Source: Citrobacter sp. Res13-Sevr-PEB04-36
Lineage (GTDB): Bacteria; Pseudomonadota; Gammaproteobacteria; Enterobacterales; Enterobacteriaceae
Direction: 5' to 3'
DNA length: 57,329 bases
NCBI RefSeq assembly: GCF_015672735.1
Contig: NZ_JADABY010000071.1
Coordinates: forward strand, 1 to 57,329
A program made the translations under genes and the position numbers. The notes under the pieces were generated by a model. It was not told the DNA's origin. It ran no database searches and was given only the letters and a program-made list of their open reading frames with translations. Position 1 is the stretch's first letter. Every line of letters starts with the position of its first letter. Below are positions 30,336 to 42,470 of the stretch, piece after piece.

Positions 30336-30971
30336 CTATTCGAGTTGCTGCAGCTCTCCACGCGGTGTGACGCGCCAGCGATGCTGGCAGAACGAGAGCA
30401 GCGGATTGTCCTGCTTACTGTCGCTATATCCGCTATACAGCGCCAGCGGGGCGCCAATCTGGCGTTCCAGTTGGGTGACTTTCTCATGGCCGAGGCAGCG
30501 TAAAGGCAGCACCCAGCCACCGTAACCGCGCGCCATTTGACTGGCGATAAGATTCACCCGTGGCAGCCACGGGGTGTCGAAGTAAACCTGCTCGACCAGC
30601 GACTGCGGGGAACCGGTGATCAGCCAAATATCCGCGTCAGAGCTTAACAGATAGGTCGTCAGGCGCTGCTGCACCAGCGGAAACGCCGTCACGTGATGGC
30701 GAAACCAACGCACAAAATCAGCTTGGTGGGCTTTAAGGCGCGCTTCACGTCGACCAAAAGTGCACCCCCACAGGAGCAAACTCATTGGCCAACGGGCGGC
30801 GCGTCCTTTGATCAACATCGCCACCGCGATAATCGGTAACAGTGGCAGTACAAGCAGCGCATTCAACGGTTGGCGGCGCAGCAGATAACGCAGAAAACTA
30901 CCGAACATATCCTGCTGGTGTAACGTACCGTCCAAATCAAAAAAAACAACGCGACGCTCGTGATTGGTCAA
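30336..30971 (-). CDS. pgpC: Phosphatidylglycerophosphatase C
   Basis: Inner-membrane HAD-family phosphatase (YfhB), 211 residues, dephosphorylating phosphatidylglycerophosphate to phosphatidylglycerol. HAD motif I is FFDLDGTLHQ near 10-19, a hydrophobic segment runs about 35-55 (ALLVLPLLPIIAVAMLI), motif II is ITGSPQ, and SGYSDSKQDNPLL is the motif III/IV region. The start is TTG at 30971. The murP remnant ends 3 nt upstream of it. Confidence 0.93.
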   Translation of the reverse strand: MTNHERRVVFFDLDGTLHQQDMFGSFLRYLLRRQPLNALLVLPLLPIIAVAMLIKGRAARWPMSLLLWGCTFGRREARLKAHQADFVRWFRHHVTAFPLVQQRLTTYLLSSDADIWLITGSPQSLVEQVYFDTPWLPRVNLIASQMARGYGGWVLPLRCLGHEKVTQLERQIGAPLALYSGYSDSKQDNPLLSFCQHRWRVTPRGELQQLE

Positions 30972-30974
30972 ACC

Positions 30975-31410
30975 TTAGTCCTCTGGATCGTTGAACCCCA
31001 ATAGCCAGGTAAACAAGAACCCGGCGATAACCGCTACCAGATAGCCTAACAGATAGAACATCACTTTTCCGGCAACAATCGTCAGCGGCAACATCACGCC
31101 AGAAATCAACGGCTCGCCAATGCCCAGTCCCCCTATCGTATCGCCCCTTTGATCACTTTTCTCAGCCGCACGTTGCGGGTTTTCATCAGAATAGCAATTG
31201 CAGCGTCAATCTGACCAACAATTACTGGTACTTACGCCCCCTGCTTCACATAGCCGTTGACGCCGGATAGCTGCCTCTGCCGGGGAATGTTCAGTTACTC
31301 GTCATCCTGGAATTCTACCCTGACGCGGTCTACAGTTTCCTGGCGCAGAATATTTTTTCTCCGCCACTCCCCAGCAGAATATCGCTGGCAAGCGCCGCCA
31401 TTTTATCCAT
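30975..31410 (-). pseudogene. Decayed PTS EIIBC gene (MurP-like), internally deleted and frameshifted
   Basis: Reading the minus strand from an ATG 9 nt after the murQ stop gives MDKMAALASDILLGSGGEK, the typical start of a glucose-superfamily EIIB domain. The frame hits a stop at codon 27. A shifted frame resumes as RVRVEFQDDE, the usual EIIB strand after the NCATRLR motif. At the far end another frame reads GLGIGEPLISGVMLPL then LLGFNDPED and a stop, the normal C terminus of EIIC. About 435 bp remain of an expected 1.4 kb, so most of EIIC is gone. In E. coli murP encodes the MurNAc PTS component and lies directly after murQ, so this is most likely a dead murP copy. Confidence 0.85.
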
Positions 31411-31419
31411 ATACACCTA

Positions 31420-32313
31420 TTAGTGTTCTAACGCCGCGCGTAAAAACCCCTGGTGAGCGGAGAGTTTTGCCCTGGCTGCCGTTGCGTCTAACCCGGTCAG
31501 CGCCATCAAAATAGCGGGCTTAACGTCAAAGTCAGTCTGCTTCAGTAACGTTTCAGCTTCTTCACGCGTAATACCGGTAGCTTCCACCACCATACGACAC
31601 GCCCGATCGACCAGCTTGGCGTTGGTCGCTTTCATATCCACCATCAGGTTCTGATACACCTTGCCAAACTTCACCATCGCACCGGTGGAAATCATATTTA
31701 GCACCAGTTTCTGCGCGGTGCCCGATTTCAGGCGGGTTGAGCCTGTCAGCGCCTCCGGGCCGACCACTACAGAGATGGCGATATCCGCTTCGCGGGCAAT
31801 CGGCGAGTCCGGATTACAGGAAATCGCTACCGTCGTGCAGCCCACCGCATGCGCATATTTCAGGCCGCCAATGACATACGGTGTACGGCCAGATGCCGCC
31901 AGACCGACAACCAGATCCTGTGCGGTCAGATTCAGCGCCCGCAGGTCGTCTTCTCCAAGCTGCGAATTATCTTCTGCGCCTTCAACCGCCTTTAACAACG
32001 CCCCTGGCCCACCGGCAATCAGTCCAACCACCAGTCCGTGCGGTACGCCAAACGTCGGTGGACATTCTGAGGCATCCAGCACACCAAGACGCCCGCTGGT
32101 CCCCGCCCCCATGTAAATAATCCGCCCACCTGCTTTTAGCGCCTGCGCAGCAGCATCGACCGCCTGCGCAACTTCAGACAGTGTCGCTTTTACTGCTTCC
32201 GCTACCAGCGTATCCTGTTGATTAAAACGATGTACCAGCTCAAGTGTGGATAACGCATCAAGATCCATCGTTTGTGGATTGCGGGTTTCTGACACTAATG
32301 CACCGAGATTCAT
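31420..32313 (-). CDS. murQ: N-acetylmuramic acid 6-phosphate etherase
   Basis: Cleaves the lactyl ether of MurNAc-6P to GlcNAc-6P and lactate for murein recycling. It has 297 residues. SIS-fold motifs: [21 protein letters not shown] near 58-78, [14 protein letters not shown] near 150, and the family signature [16 protein letters not shown] near 205. The ATG at 32313 is chosen for AAGGA 7 nt upstream ([14 protein letters not shown]); a longer frame to 32355 would run through the promoter. It is divergent from yfhH, and its downstream murP partner is a pseudogene. The protein is clearly diverged from E. coli MurQ. Confidence 0.94.
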   Translation of the reverse strand: MNLGALVSETRNPQTMDLDALSTLELVHRFNQQDTLVAEAVKATLSEVAQAVDAAAQALKAGGRIIYMGAGTSGRLGVLDASECPPTFGVPHGLVVGLIAGGPGALLKAVEGAEDNSQLGEDDLRALNLTAQDLVVGLAASGRTPYVIGGLKYAHAVGCTTVAISCNPDSPIAREADIAISVVVGPEALTGSTRLKSGTAQKLVLNMISTGAMVKFGKVYQNLMVDMKATNAKLVDRACRMVVEATGITREEAETLLKQTDFDVKPAILMALTGLDATAARAKLSAHQGFLRAALEH

Positions 32314-32351
32314 TTTTTGTTCCTTAGGAATTTTTAATTCATAACAATCCG

Positions 32352-32372
32352 CCATAATGGAATATTATATTC
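32352..32372. promoter_or_regulatory. Candidate operator between murQ and yfhH
   Basis: Two abutting perfect palindromes: CCATAATGG (32352-32360) and GAATATTATATTC (32360-32372). A third inverted repeat TTCAC-N8-GTGAA follows at 32371-32387. The site lies 39-59 nt upstream of murQ and about 60-80 upstream of yfhH, a natural place for the RpiR-type YfhH regulator to repress both. Confidence 0.5.
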
Positions 32373-32430
32373 ACCCAGGCGAGTGAAATTTTGTTTTGTA
32401 ATCGCCAACACGTTTTCGCCAGGAGACAGC

Positions 32431-33279
32431 ATGAACTGTTTGATTCGCATTCGTCAGCGTTACCCGGACCTCGCGCAGAGCGATAAAAAACTTGCGGATT
32501 ATCTTCTTGCACAGCCGGATAATGCACGTCATCTCAGCTCACAACAACTGGCCTTTGAAGCCGGTGTTAGCCAGTCCAGCGTCGTGAAGTTCGCACAAAA
32601 AATGGGATTTAAAGGCTTTCCGGCGCTCAAACTGGCCATCAGCGAAGCTCTGGCCAGTAATCCCAATCCGCATTCGGTTCCGGTGCACAATCAAATCCGC
32701 GGTGACGACCCCATTCGACTGGTGGGTGAGAAGCTAATTCAGGAGAACGTGGCGGCAATGCATGCCTCTCTGGACATCAATAGCGAGGAGAAATTGATGG
32801 AGAGCGTCACGATGCTACGATCTGCCCGACGCATTATCCTCACCGGGATTGGTGCCTCTGGCCTGGTGGCGCAAAATTTTGCCTGGAAGCTATTGAAGAT
32901 TGGATTTAATGCAGTCGTTGAACGCGATATGCATGCCCTGCTGGCGACCGTACAGGCGCTGGATCCAAACGATCTTTTGCTGGCTATTTCGTATAGTGGA
33001 GAACGGCGAGAACTGAATCTGGCCGCAGATGAAACATTACGCACCGGGGCAAAAATCCTCGCCATCACCGGTTTTACTCCCAATGCCCTGCAGCAGCGTG
33101 CCACTCGTTGCCTGTACACCATTGCCGAAGAACAGGCGACGCGCAGCGCCGCGATTTCATCAACGCATGCACAAATGATGCTAACCGATTTATTGTTTAT
33201 GGCACTGGTGCAGCAGGATCTCGAGCATGCCCCGGAACGGATTCGCCACAGCGAAGCGCTGGTAAAAAAACTGGTCTGA
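32431..33279 (+). CDS. yfhH: RpiR/MurR-family transcriptional regulator YfhH
   Basis: A 282-residue regulator nearly identical, from memory, to E. coli YfhH. N-terminal HTH_6 domain 1-77 (SDKKLADYLL; SSQQLAFEAGVSQSSVVKFAQKMGFKGFPALK) and C-terminal SIS sugar-phosphate domain about 120-260 (ILTGIGASGLVAQNF, AISYSGERREL). The ATG at 32431 has AGGAGA 4 nt upstream. Being divergent from murQ suggests it senses MurNAc-6P or a related sugar phosphate and controls murQ, as MurR does in E. coli at a different locus. In K-12 yfhH stands alone; its partner gene is present here. Confidence 0.93.
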   Translation: MNCLIRIRQRYPDLAQSDKKLADYLLAQPDNARHLSSQQLAFEAGVSQSSVVKFAQKMGFKGFPALKLAISEALASNPNPHSVPVHNQIRGDDPIRLVGEKLIQENVAAMHASLDINSEEKLMESVTMLRSARRIILTGIGASGLVAQNFAWKLLKIGFNAVVERDMHALLATVQALDPNDLLLAISYSGERRELNLAADETLRTGAKILAITGFTPNALQQRATRCLYTIAEEQATRSAAISSTHAQMMLTDLLFMALVQQDLEHAPERIRHSEALVKKLV

Positions 33280-33316
33280 GCAAAGAATGCGCGTATAATG
33301 CCCGCCCGATTTGTGA

Positions 33317-33971
<655 letters not shown>

Positions 33972-33972
<1 letters not shown>

Positions 33973-34703
33973 TAGCCACGCGCTTCCAGCATCAGACGTT
34001 TCATTTCCACCACGGCGTCTTTCAGACCGCTCATTACTGCACGCCCGATGATCGCATGACCAATGTTCAGCTCGTGCATTTCCGGGATCCGCGCAATGGC
34101 TTTGACGTTATGGTAAGTCAGGCCATGACCAGCGTTCACCTTCAGACCCAGGCTGGCAGCAAAGGTCGCAGCTTTGGCGATACGTGCCAGTTCGCTGGCT
34201 TGTTCTGCGTCAGTTTTCGCATCAGCATAGCAGCCGGTGTGAATTTCAATGTACGGCGCGCCAACCTCAGCAGCCGCTTTAATTTGTTCTTCATCGGCAT
34301 CGATAAACAGCGAGACCAGGATCCCCGCATCCGCCAGACGCTTGCAGGCGTCACGCATTTTGTCGCGCTGACCCGCGACGTCGAGGCCGCCTTCGGTGGT
34401 GACTTCCTGACGCTTTTCTGGCACCAGGCAGCAAAAATGTGGTTTTGTTTCAACCGCGATGGACAGCATTTCTTCTGTCACAGCCATTTCCAGATTCATA
34501 CGCGTATCCAGCGTTTGACGCAGGATGCGGACATCTCTGTCGGTAATATGACGACGGTCTTCACGCAGATGAACGGTAATACCGTCCGCCCCCGCTTGCT
34601 CAACGATAAATGCCGCCTGAACCGGGTCCGGGTATGCGGTGCCGCGTGCGTTACGTAAAGTGGCAATGTGGTCAATGTTGACGCCTAACAGTAATTCGGC
34701 CAT
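33972..34703 (-). CDS. pdxJ: Pyridoxine 5'-phosphate synthase
   Basis: Condenses 1-deoxyxylulose 5-phosphate with 3-amino-1-hydroxyacetone phosphate to pyridoxine phosphate. A 243-residue TIM barrel with family motifs [28 protein letters not shown], and [12 protein letters not shown] near the end. AGGATTGTC precedes the start. It is followed by acpS with a one-base overlap, the conserved pdxJ-acpS pair. Confidence 0.97.
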
Positions 34704-34718
34704 GACAATCCTCGTTTT

Positions 34719-35432
34719 TTATTTTCGCTTCGGCATAAACTGCCGGAATAATTCGCGGCTCTTTAGGGGCTTACCACCAAGATACGGCTTTAACGCCATG
34801 CGGGTAAAGCGTTTCGCGGCACGTAACGTATCGGCATCCGGAAATTCACGCGACGCAAGCGCTTTGAGATGGCGTCCGGTAAAGGTGTTGTTATCAATAA
34901 CAATGCTGGCGATAAACCCTTTTTCCTCCCGATAGCGATAGGTCATGGTATCGTCCACCGGCTCACCGCTGCCCGCACAGTGGGCAAAATCCACGCCGTA
35001 GCCCAGATGACCGAGCAACGCCAGCTCAAAGCGACGCAGGGCGGGCTCTGGTGAACCGGATGTGCCTGCCAGCGCCTGGATGCAGTTCAGGTAATCGAAG
35101 AAGAGTTCAGAAAAGCGGGTCTCATACTCAAGCACGCGAGAAATGAGTTCGTTGATATACAGACCGCTGTACAGCGTGATTCCGCTAAGCGGGAGTGCCA
35201 GAGAGACGGCTTCAGCGCTACGTAGGGTTTTGACCTCACCACGTCCACCAAAGCGAAGTAATAATGGGGTAAAAGGCTGGAGTGCGCCTTTCAGATTGGA
35301 GCGTTTGGAACGTGCGCCTTTAGCCACAAGGCGCACGCGACCCGACTCTTCCGTGAAGACGTCCAGAACTAAACTGGTTTCGCTCCAGGGGCGACTATGC
35401 AGGACAAATGCGCGTTGCCATCCATCCATCAT
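34719..35432 (-). CDS. recO: DNA repair protein RecO
   Basis: Promotes annealing and loads RecA in the RecFOR pathway. It has 237 residues against 242 in E. coli. The N-terminal OB fold begins [25 protein letters not shown]; the C terminus ends at FMPKRK, lacking the last few E. coli residues. Two consecutive ATGs occur at 35432 and 35429; the second gives the usual MDGWQ start. It lies 28 nt after era. Confidence 0.95.
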   Translation of the reverse strand: MMDGWQRAFVLHSRPWSETSLVLDVFTEESGRVRLVAKGARSKRSNLKGALQPFTPLLLRFGGRGEVKTLRSAEAVSLALPLSGITLYSGLYINELISRVLEYETRFSELFFDYLNCIQALAGTSGSPEPALRRFELALLGHLGYGVDFAHCAGSGEPVDDTMTYRYREEKGFIASIVIDNNTFTGRHLKALASREFPDADTLRAAKRFTRMALKPYLGGKPLKSRELFRQFMPKRK

Positions 35433-35460
35433 AATACTCGTCGTCTTTCAGAGGAAGGGT

Positions 35461-37168
<1,708 letters not shown>

Positions 37169-37313
37169 CGTGGCAACCTGACGGTGCCAACCTAAAACTA
37201 CGGGGGAATATTCTATACACAACGACAAGGGATGTCGTTAGTCTGCGGGAATTTATCCGAGAAATAATTCACGCTGCCGTCATTATGACGACAACGTGAA
37301 CGATTATTAGCAA

Positions 37314-38288
37314 TTAATGAATGCCACCAATACGGCTTAAACGAACACCGGTCGGCCATTCACCTTCTTGCTTGTCGAAACTCATCCAGATGCCGGTCGC
37401 TTTACCCACCAGATTCGCTTCCGGTACAAATCCCCAGTAACGGCTATCCGCGCTGTTGTCGCGGTTATCACCCATCATGAAGTAGTGTCCCGGCGGAACA
37501 ATCCAGGTCGCCAGTTGCTGACCCGGCTGGCGGTAGTACATCCCCACCTGATCCTGCGCGATTGGCACGGTCAGAATGCGGTGCGTCACCTCGCCCAGCG
37601 TCTCTTTACGCTCGGTCAGGCGAATACCGTTATCTTTCGTTTCGCTCAGCGGAAGTTCAAAGAAACCGCTGGTCGCTTCACCGCCGTTACGACGTGCAAA
37701 CGTCTGCACGAAATCACTCGGCTGAACATCAGAGTACGTGACCGGCAACGCGTTTTCACACGCCTGACCGGAGCTGCATCCTGGCTGGATCGTGACCTCT
37801 TTCGCCACCGGATCGTACGTCACTTTGTCTCCCGGTAAACCGACAGCGCGTTTGATATAGTCCAGGCGCGGATCTTCCGGGTATTTAAATACCACAACAT
37901 CTCCGCGTTTCGGATGGCCCGTTTCGATCAGTGTTTTCTGATAAATCGGATCTTTAATTCCGTAGGCAAATTTCTCCACCAGAATAAAGTCACCAATTAA
38001 CAGCGTAGGCATCATCGAACCCGATGGGATCTGGAATGGCTCATAAATAAATGAGCGCACCACCAGCACAATCGCCAGTACCGGGAACACGGATGCCCCA
38101 GTTTCCAGCCAGCCCGGCTTAGGAGCAACTTTTTTCAGCGTTGCGTTATCCAGTGAATCACCCGCAGCGGCTTGTGCAGCGGCCTGACGCTCCCGGCGTT
38201 TTGGCGCAAAGATAAACTTATCTACGCACCATAAAATGCCCGTCACCAGTGTGGCAATCACCAGAATCAGGGCAAACATATTCGCCAT
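37314..38288 (-). CDS. lepB: Signal peptidase I
   Basis: Inner-membrane protease removing Sec and Tat signal peptides. A 324-residue protein with two N-terminal TM segments (about 4-22 and 62-77). The catalytic serine is Ser91 in QIPSGSMMPTL and the general-base lysine is in DYIKRAVGLPGDK near 146; MGDNRDNSADSRYWG is box E. It is co-transcribed after lepA (15-nt gap). Confidence 0.98.
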   Translation of the reverse strand: MANMFALILVIATLVTGILWCVDKFIFAPKRRERQAAAQAAAGDSLDNATLKKVAPKPGWLETGASVFPVLAIVLVVRSFIYEPFQIPSGSMMPTLLIGDFILVEKFAYGIKDPIYQKTLIETGHPKRGDVVVFKYPEDPRLDYIKRAVGLPGDKVTYDPVAKEVTIQPGCSSGQACENALPVTYSDVQPSDFVQTFARRNGGEATSGFFELPLSETKDNGIRLTERKETLGEVTHRILTVPIAQDQVGMYYRQPGQQLATWIVPPGHYFMMGDNRDNSADSRYWGFVPEANLVGKATGIWMSFDKQEGEWPTGVRLSRIGGIH

Positions 38289-38303
38289 GCCAACTCCTTA
38301 GGA

Positions 38304-40103
38304 TTATTTGCTGTCTTTACCAACATGCAGAATGGCGAGGAACGCTTCCTGAGGCAGTTCGACGTTACCGATCTGCTTCATGCGTTTTTTACCTTCTTTC
38401 TGTTTCTGCAGCAGCTTTTTCTTACGGCTGATATCACCGCCATAGCACTTGGCCAGGACGTTTTTACGCAGCTGTTTAACCGTTGAACGCGCAATGATGT
38501 GCGTACCAATGGCTGCCTGAATCGCGATATCAAACTGCTGGCGCGGGATCAGCTCTTTCATCTTTTCCACCAGCTCACGGCCACGACTCTGCGAGTTATC
38601 ACGGTGGGTGATCAGCGCCAGCGCATCAACACGTTCGTTGTTGATCAGAACATCAACACGCACCATGTCAGAGGTCTGGAAGCGTTTGAAGTTGTAGTCC
38701 AGTGACGCATAGCCACGAGACGTTGACTTCAGGCGGTCGAAGAAGTCGAGCACCACTTCCGCCATCGGAATTTCATAGGTCAGTGCAACCTGGTTACCGT
38801 GGTAAACCATATTGGTCTGTACGCCGCGCTTCTCGATACACAGCGTGATAACGTTGCCGAGATATGCCTGAGGCAGCAGCATATGACACTCGGCGATCGG
38901 CTCACGCAGTTCATAGATATTGTTCAGTGGCGGCAGTTTTGACGGGCTGTCGACATAGATAGTCTCTTTGCCCGTAGTTTCGACTTCGTACACTACGGTC
39001 GGTGCAGTGGTGATCAGGTCCAGATCGTATTCACGTTCCAGACGCTCCTGAATGATCTCCATATGCAACAGACCGAGGAAGCCACAGCGGAAGCCGAAGC
39101 CCAGCGCGGTAGAGCTTTCCGGTTCGTAGAACAGGGAGGCATCGTTCAGGCTTAGCTTACCTAACGCATCGCGGAAGTTTTCGTAGTCGTCAGAGCTGAC
39201 AGGGAACAGACCCGCGTAAACCTGCGGTTTGACCTTTTTAAAACCTGGCAGTGCTTTATCTGCCGGATTACGTGCCTGAGTCAGCGTATCACCAACCGGG
39301 GCGCCGAGGATGTCTTTAATCGCACAAACCAGCCAGCCCACTTCACCGCATTTGAGTTCGGTACGGTCAACTTGTTTCGGCGTGAAGATCCCCAGACGGT
39401 CAGCGTTATACACCTGCCCGGTGCTCATCACTTTGATTTTATCGCCTTTACGCATGGTGCCGTTTTTAATACGCACCAGCGAGACCACGCCCAGATAGTT
39501 ATCGAACCATGAGTCGATGATCAGCGCCTGCAGCGGACCTTCCGGGTCACCTTCCGGCGGCGGGATCTCGCGCACCAGACGTTCCAGAACGTCGGTCACG
39601 CCGACGCCGGTTTTCGCCGAGCAGCGAACCGCATCTGTCGCATCGATACCGACGATATCTTCAATCTCTTCCGCTACACGCTCAGGATCGGCGGCCGGCA
39701 GGTCAATTTTGTTCAGTACCGGCACCACCTCGAGATCCATTTCCAGGGCGGTATAGCAGTTAGCCAGTGTTTGCGCTTCAACACCCTGCCCGGCGTCAAC
39801 CACCAGCAGAGCACCTTCGCAGGCGGCAAGCGAGCGGGAAACTTCATACGAGAAGTCCACATGGCCCGGAGTATCGATAAAGTTAAGCTGGTAGGTTTCA
39901 CCATCAGATGCTTTGAAGTCGAGCGTCACGCTCTGCGCTTTGATAGTAATACCGCGCTCACGCTCAAGATCCATCGAGTCGAGAACCTGCGCTTCCATTT
40001 CACGGTCAGACAGGCCACCGCAGATCTGGATAATACGGTCAGACAGCGTCGATTTACCGTGGTCGATGTGAGCTATGATTGAAAAGTTACGTATGTTCTT
40101 CAT
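38304..40103 (-). CDS. lepA: Elongation factor 4 (LepA)
   Basis: A 599-residue ribosome-dependent GTPase acting in translation initiation or back-translocation and 30S maturation. G1 [11 protein letters not shown]2 RGITIKA, G3 DTPGHVDF, G4 NKIDLP, and the LepA-specific C-terminal domain ending [17 protein letters not shown]. It is first of the lepA-lepB-rnc-era-recO-pdxJ-acpS run. Upstream, 40104-40287, no gene is seen. Confidence 0.98.
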   Translation of the reverse strand: MKNIRNFSIIAHIDHGKSTLSDRIIQICGGLSDREMEAQVLDSMDLERERGITIKAQSVTLDFKASDGETYQLNFIDTPGHVDFSYEVSRSLAACEGALLVVDAGQGVEAQTLANCYTALEMDLEVVPVLNKIDLPAADPERVAEEIEDIVGIDATDAVRCSAKTGVGVTDVLERLVREIPPPEGDPEGPLQALIIDSWFDNYLGVVSLVRIKNGTMRKGDKIKVMSTGQVYNADRLGIFTPKQVDRTELKCGEVGWLVCAIKDILGAPVGDTLTQARNPADKALPGFKKVKPQVYAGLFPVSSDDYENFRDALGKLSLNDASLFYEPESSTALGFGFRCGFLGLLHMEIIQERLEREYDLDLITTAPTVVYEVETTGKETIYVDSPSKLPPLNNIYELREPIAECHMLLPQAYLGNVITLCIEKRGVQTNMVYHGNQVALTYEIPMAEVVLDFFDRLKSTSRGYASLDYNFKRFQTSDMVRVDVLINNERVDALALITHRDNSQSRGRELVEKMKELIPRQQFDIAIQAAIGTHIIARSTVKQLRKNVLAKCYGGDISRKKKLLQKQKEGKKRMKQIGNVELPQEAFLAILHVGKDSK

Positions 40104-40287
40104 ATAGTGTAATTATTGTGCCTTACGCCTGCCTGGGCAGGCTTTGAGAAGTCGCTGTTCTGAGCTTAACGTCGGTTTAAGTGAAACGCCGCATTCTACA
40201 CTACAACGCGGAGGCGAGGAAATGTTCATAGAGCAAGGATAGCGGGAACTGGAAACAACTTAGCAAAGTCAGTGAAACTTTTACTGA

Positions 40288-40362
40288 AGTACGGCGTAAG
40301 TGCCTTATCTGGCCTACGTAGTAACTGTCATGTAAGCCTGATAAGCGCAGCGCCATCAGGCA
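40288..40362. repeat. Degenerate BIME between lepA and rseC
   Basis: Two REP-like units (AGTACGGCGTAAGTGCCTTATCTGG and CCTGATAAGCGCAGCGCCATCAGG) lie in inverted orientation just after the rseC stop. Confidence 0.65.
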
Positions 40363-40368
40363 TGTATA

Positions 40369-40833
40369 TCACTGGTGTGTTTCGACGCGAAGAAGGTCAG
40401 GCGGGAGAGCTACGTTGAGAATCACCGGCTGCCAGGCTTCACGTTCAGCCAGTTTGCGCGAATAACCGCGAGCAATCAGGAATCCACCCACACCGCCCAG
40501 TATCGCACCGCTTAACGCAGCGATATCGCTGCCAAACAGCACCTGGAACAAGGCAGCAAAAACAAATAATCCCGCCAGCGGAGACATATAAACCAGCATT
40601 GCGGAGCCCAACAGACTGCCTTCGGCAATACCTAATTCAACTTTCTGGCCGGAAGTCAGCGGTTCAACGCTGGGAACCACGATAGTGTGCGTTGTCTGCG
40701 GCCCCAGTTTATTCAGTACGCGGCTTCCGCATCCTGCCCTTGAGGCACAGCTGCTGCACGACGCTTTGACGTCACAGCTGACCGTCGCCAGGCCATTTTG
40801 CCAGGAAACAACTGTTGCCCACTCTTTGATCAT
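40369..40833 (-). CDS. rseC: SoxR-reducing/sigmaE-locus membrane protein RseC
   Basis: A 154-residue inner-membrane protein. A cytoplasmic cysteine-rich N terminus (CDVKASCSSCASRAGCGS) suggests an Fe-S or metal site; two adjacent TM segments (about 73-125) follow. In E. coli it affects thiamine synthesis and SoxR reduction and is the last gene of rpoE-rseABC. Its start overlaps the rseB stop (ATGA). Confidence 0.95.
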   Translation of the reverse strand: MIKEWATVVSWQNGLATVSCDVKASCSSCASRAGCGSRVLNKLGPQTTHTIVVPSVEPLTSGQKVELGIAEGSLLGSAMLVYMSPLAGLFVFAALFQVLFGSDIAALSGAILGGVGGFLIARGYSRKLAEREAWQPVILNVALPPDLLRVETHQ

Positions 40834-41786
40834 TGTGCAGCCCTGAACTTGATATTGTCCGCGATGCGCTTCGCCGTTTGCGGCGGAAGTTCACCGACGA
40901 TAGTGATTTCGGCATTATCTCTCACACTGGTACTGACCGTGCGGCGTCCGGTACGCAGGAGCTGATCGGCACTGTTTTGCTGTGCGCGGTTCACATTCAC
41001 AGAGAAGCTGAACAAACCATCAGAATAAAGACGTGATTCAATCGGCATATTGTCCATCGTCGGCAGAGGACGACGGCTGCTGGAAACTTCACTGAATCCT
41101 TGTGGCAACCACGATGGACTCCAGTTGAAGTTGGTTTTCTCACCCACAGGAACGGACAGTAACGGCGGCAGGTTGGCTTTTGCCAGCGTCTGCATGCTGT
41201 CGCCGACACTGCTATTCACGGTAAAAGCGATCACGCGGAACTGTTCCAGCGTTTCACCATCCCGGTCGAGAAGATCGACGCGCATCGGCAACTTGGTTTC
41301 GGTATCCATCCAGACGATATAGCTGTAACGGGTACCGTCACGCGCCACGACGCGGATCACTTCACAAAGCCTGTCGGCAATACGGGTCCGGCCTACCGAG
41401 ATAAAATCATAGTAGGGTGTAAGACGTTTGAAGTCGGTGTAAATCAGGGATGGCAGAGAATCAACGATGTAATCACCGTTCAACGTGAACGGCTCAAGCC
41501 CAGGCTCAAAATAGCTGATTTCATTTCCACGTTGTACGACTTCCCGGCGTGGTCCATCCAATTGCAATAGTTGCGCAAGCGGGCGGTTATCCAGGCGAGC
41601 ATGGCGATAACGTAGGGATTCAACACCCTGTTTATTGATGCTGACGAATGACAGCTCATAGGTGAGCGACTGGCTGGCCAGATTCATCTGCTGCAATAAC
41701 GCCCCGGACGCAGGTGTGGCCGAGGCGTTGACAGAGAAGAACAGGCTACCAGCCACAAGTGACATGGCAAACCAAAGTTGCTTCAT
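40830..41786 (-). CDS. rseB: Periplasmic sigmaE regulator RseB
   Basis: A 318-residue periplasmic protein that binds RseA and shields it from DegS, sensing mislocalised lipoprotein or LPS. Signal peptide 1-23 (ends SVNASA), large LolA-like domain (about 24-210) and small C-terminal RseA-binding domain. Its start shares one base with the rseA stop. Confidence 0.97.
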   Translation of the reverse strand: MKQLWFAMSLVAGSLFFSVNASATPASGALLQQMNLASQSLTYELSFVSINKQGVESLRYRHARLDNRPLAQLLQLDGPRREVVQRGNEISYFEPGLEPFTLNGDYIVDSLPSLIYTDFKRLTPYYDFISVGRTRIADRLCEVIRVVARDGTRYSYIVWMDTETKLPMRVDLLDRDGETLEQFRVIAFTVNSSVGDSMQTLAKANLPPLLSVPVGEKTNFNWSPSWLPQGFSEVSSSRRPLPTMDNMPIESRLYSDGLFSFSVNVNRAQQNSADQLLRTGRRTVSTSVRDNAEITIVGELPPQTAKRIADNIKFRAAQ

Positions 41787-42439
41787 TACTGCGATTGCGT
41801 TCCTAAAGTTTGAATTCCTGGCACCTGTACAGCTGCTTGCTGTGTTTGTGCCTGCTCAAACTGAAGCTGTTCGGAGTGCAGTCGGCGCTGCAGTTCGTAA
41901 TCCTGCAACATAGCATTGATACGACGACGCTGCTCCTGCACCTGCTGTTGCTGACCGCCACTGCTGGCCGTCGCATCAGAAGGTACACCCAAGCTCACCG
42001 GACTGGCTTTACCCATCATCGGTAATGTATTAAATACCGGCGTTTCGGGCTGCTGGGACGTTTCAGATTGCCCATTATAGTGCTGGACACCAACAATAAC
42101 TGCAAGCGATACGCACGCAGCCACACCCATTTGAGTGAGCTGAGCAGCCCACGGACGCATTTTCTTCCAGAATGGCATTTTCTGCCACTGATGCGGTGCT
42201 GGCTGGGCCTCAGGAATCAGTGGCGCCGTCTGACGTACTGGCTCATCTGCGATAGCTGCCATTACGCGGTCGGAAATATCGAAATGGAGAACGTCGGCAG
42301 TATCACCTCGCATGGAATCACGAATCAGGTGATAACTCTCCCAGGTTTTTTGCATTTCCGGGTCGTGAGTCAGCTCTTTGAGTAACTCAGTATCCAGCGT
42401 TTCGCCATCCATTAAAGCGGAAAGTTTTTCTTTCTGCAT
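41786..42439 (-). CDS. rseA: Anti-sigmaE factor RseA
   Basis: A 217-residue single-pass membrane anti-sigma factor. Cytoplasmic 1-100 (MQKEKLSALMDGET, binding RpoE), one TM (about 101-118, MGVAACVSLAVIVGV), then a Gln-rich periplasmic domain cut by DegS near the TM and ending in a coiled region (QQQQVQEQRRRINAML). The ATG at 42439 gives the standard start; an upstream in-frame extension is not coding. It lies 31 nt after rpoE. Confidence 0.97.
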   Translation of the reverse strand: MQKEKLSALMDGETLDTELLKELTHDPEMQKTWESYHLIRDSMRGDTADVLHFDISDRVMAAIADEPVRQTAPLIPEAQPAPHQWQKMPFWKKMRPWAAQLTQMGVAACVSLAVIVGVQHYNGQSETSQQPETPVFNTLPMMGKASPVSLGVPSDATASSGGQQQQVQEQRRRINAMLQDYELQRRLHSEQLQFEQAQTQQAAVQVPGIQTLGTQSQ

Positions 42440-42470
42440 GCCTAATACCTTTTCCAGTATCCCGCTACCG

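Noticed and set aside
34056-34658. 200-codon + strand frame opposite pdxJ
   Set aside because: Lies entirely within pdxJ and shows no independent signals.
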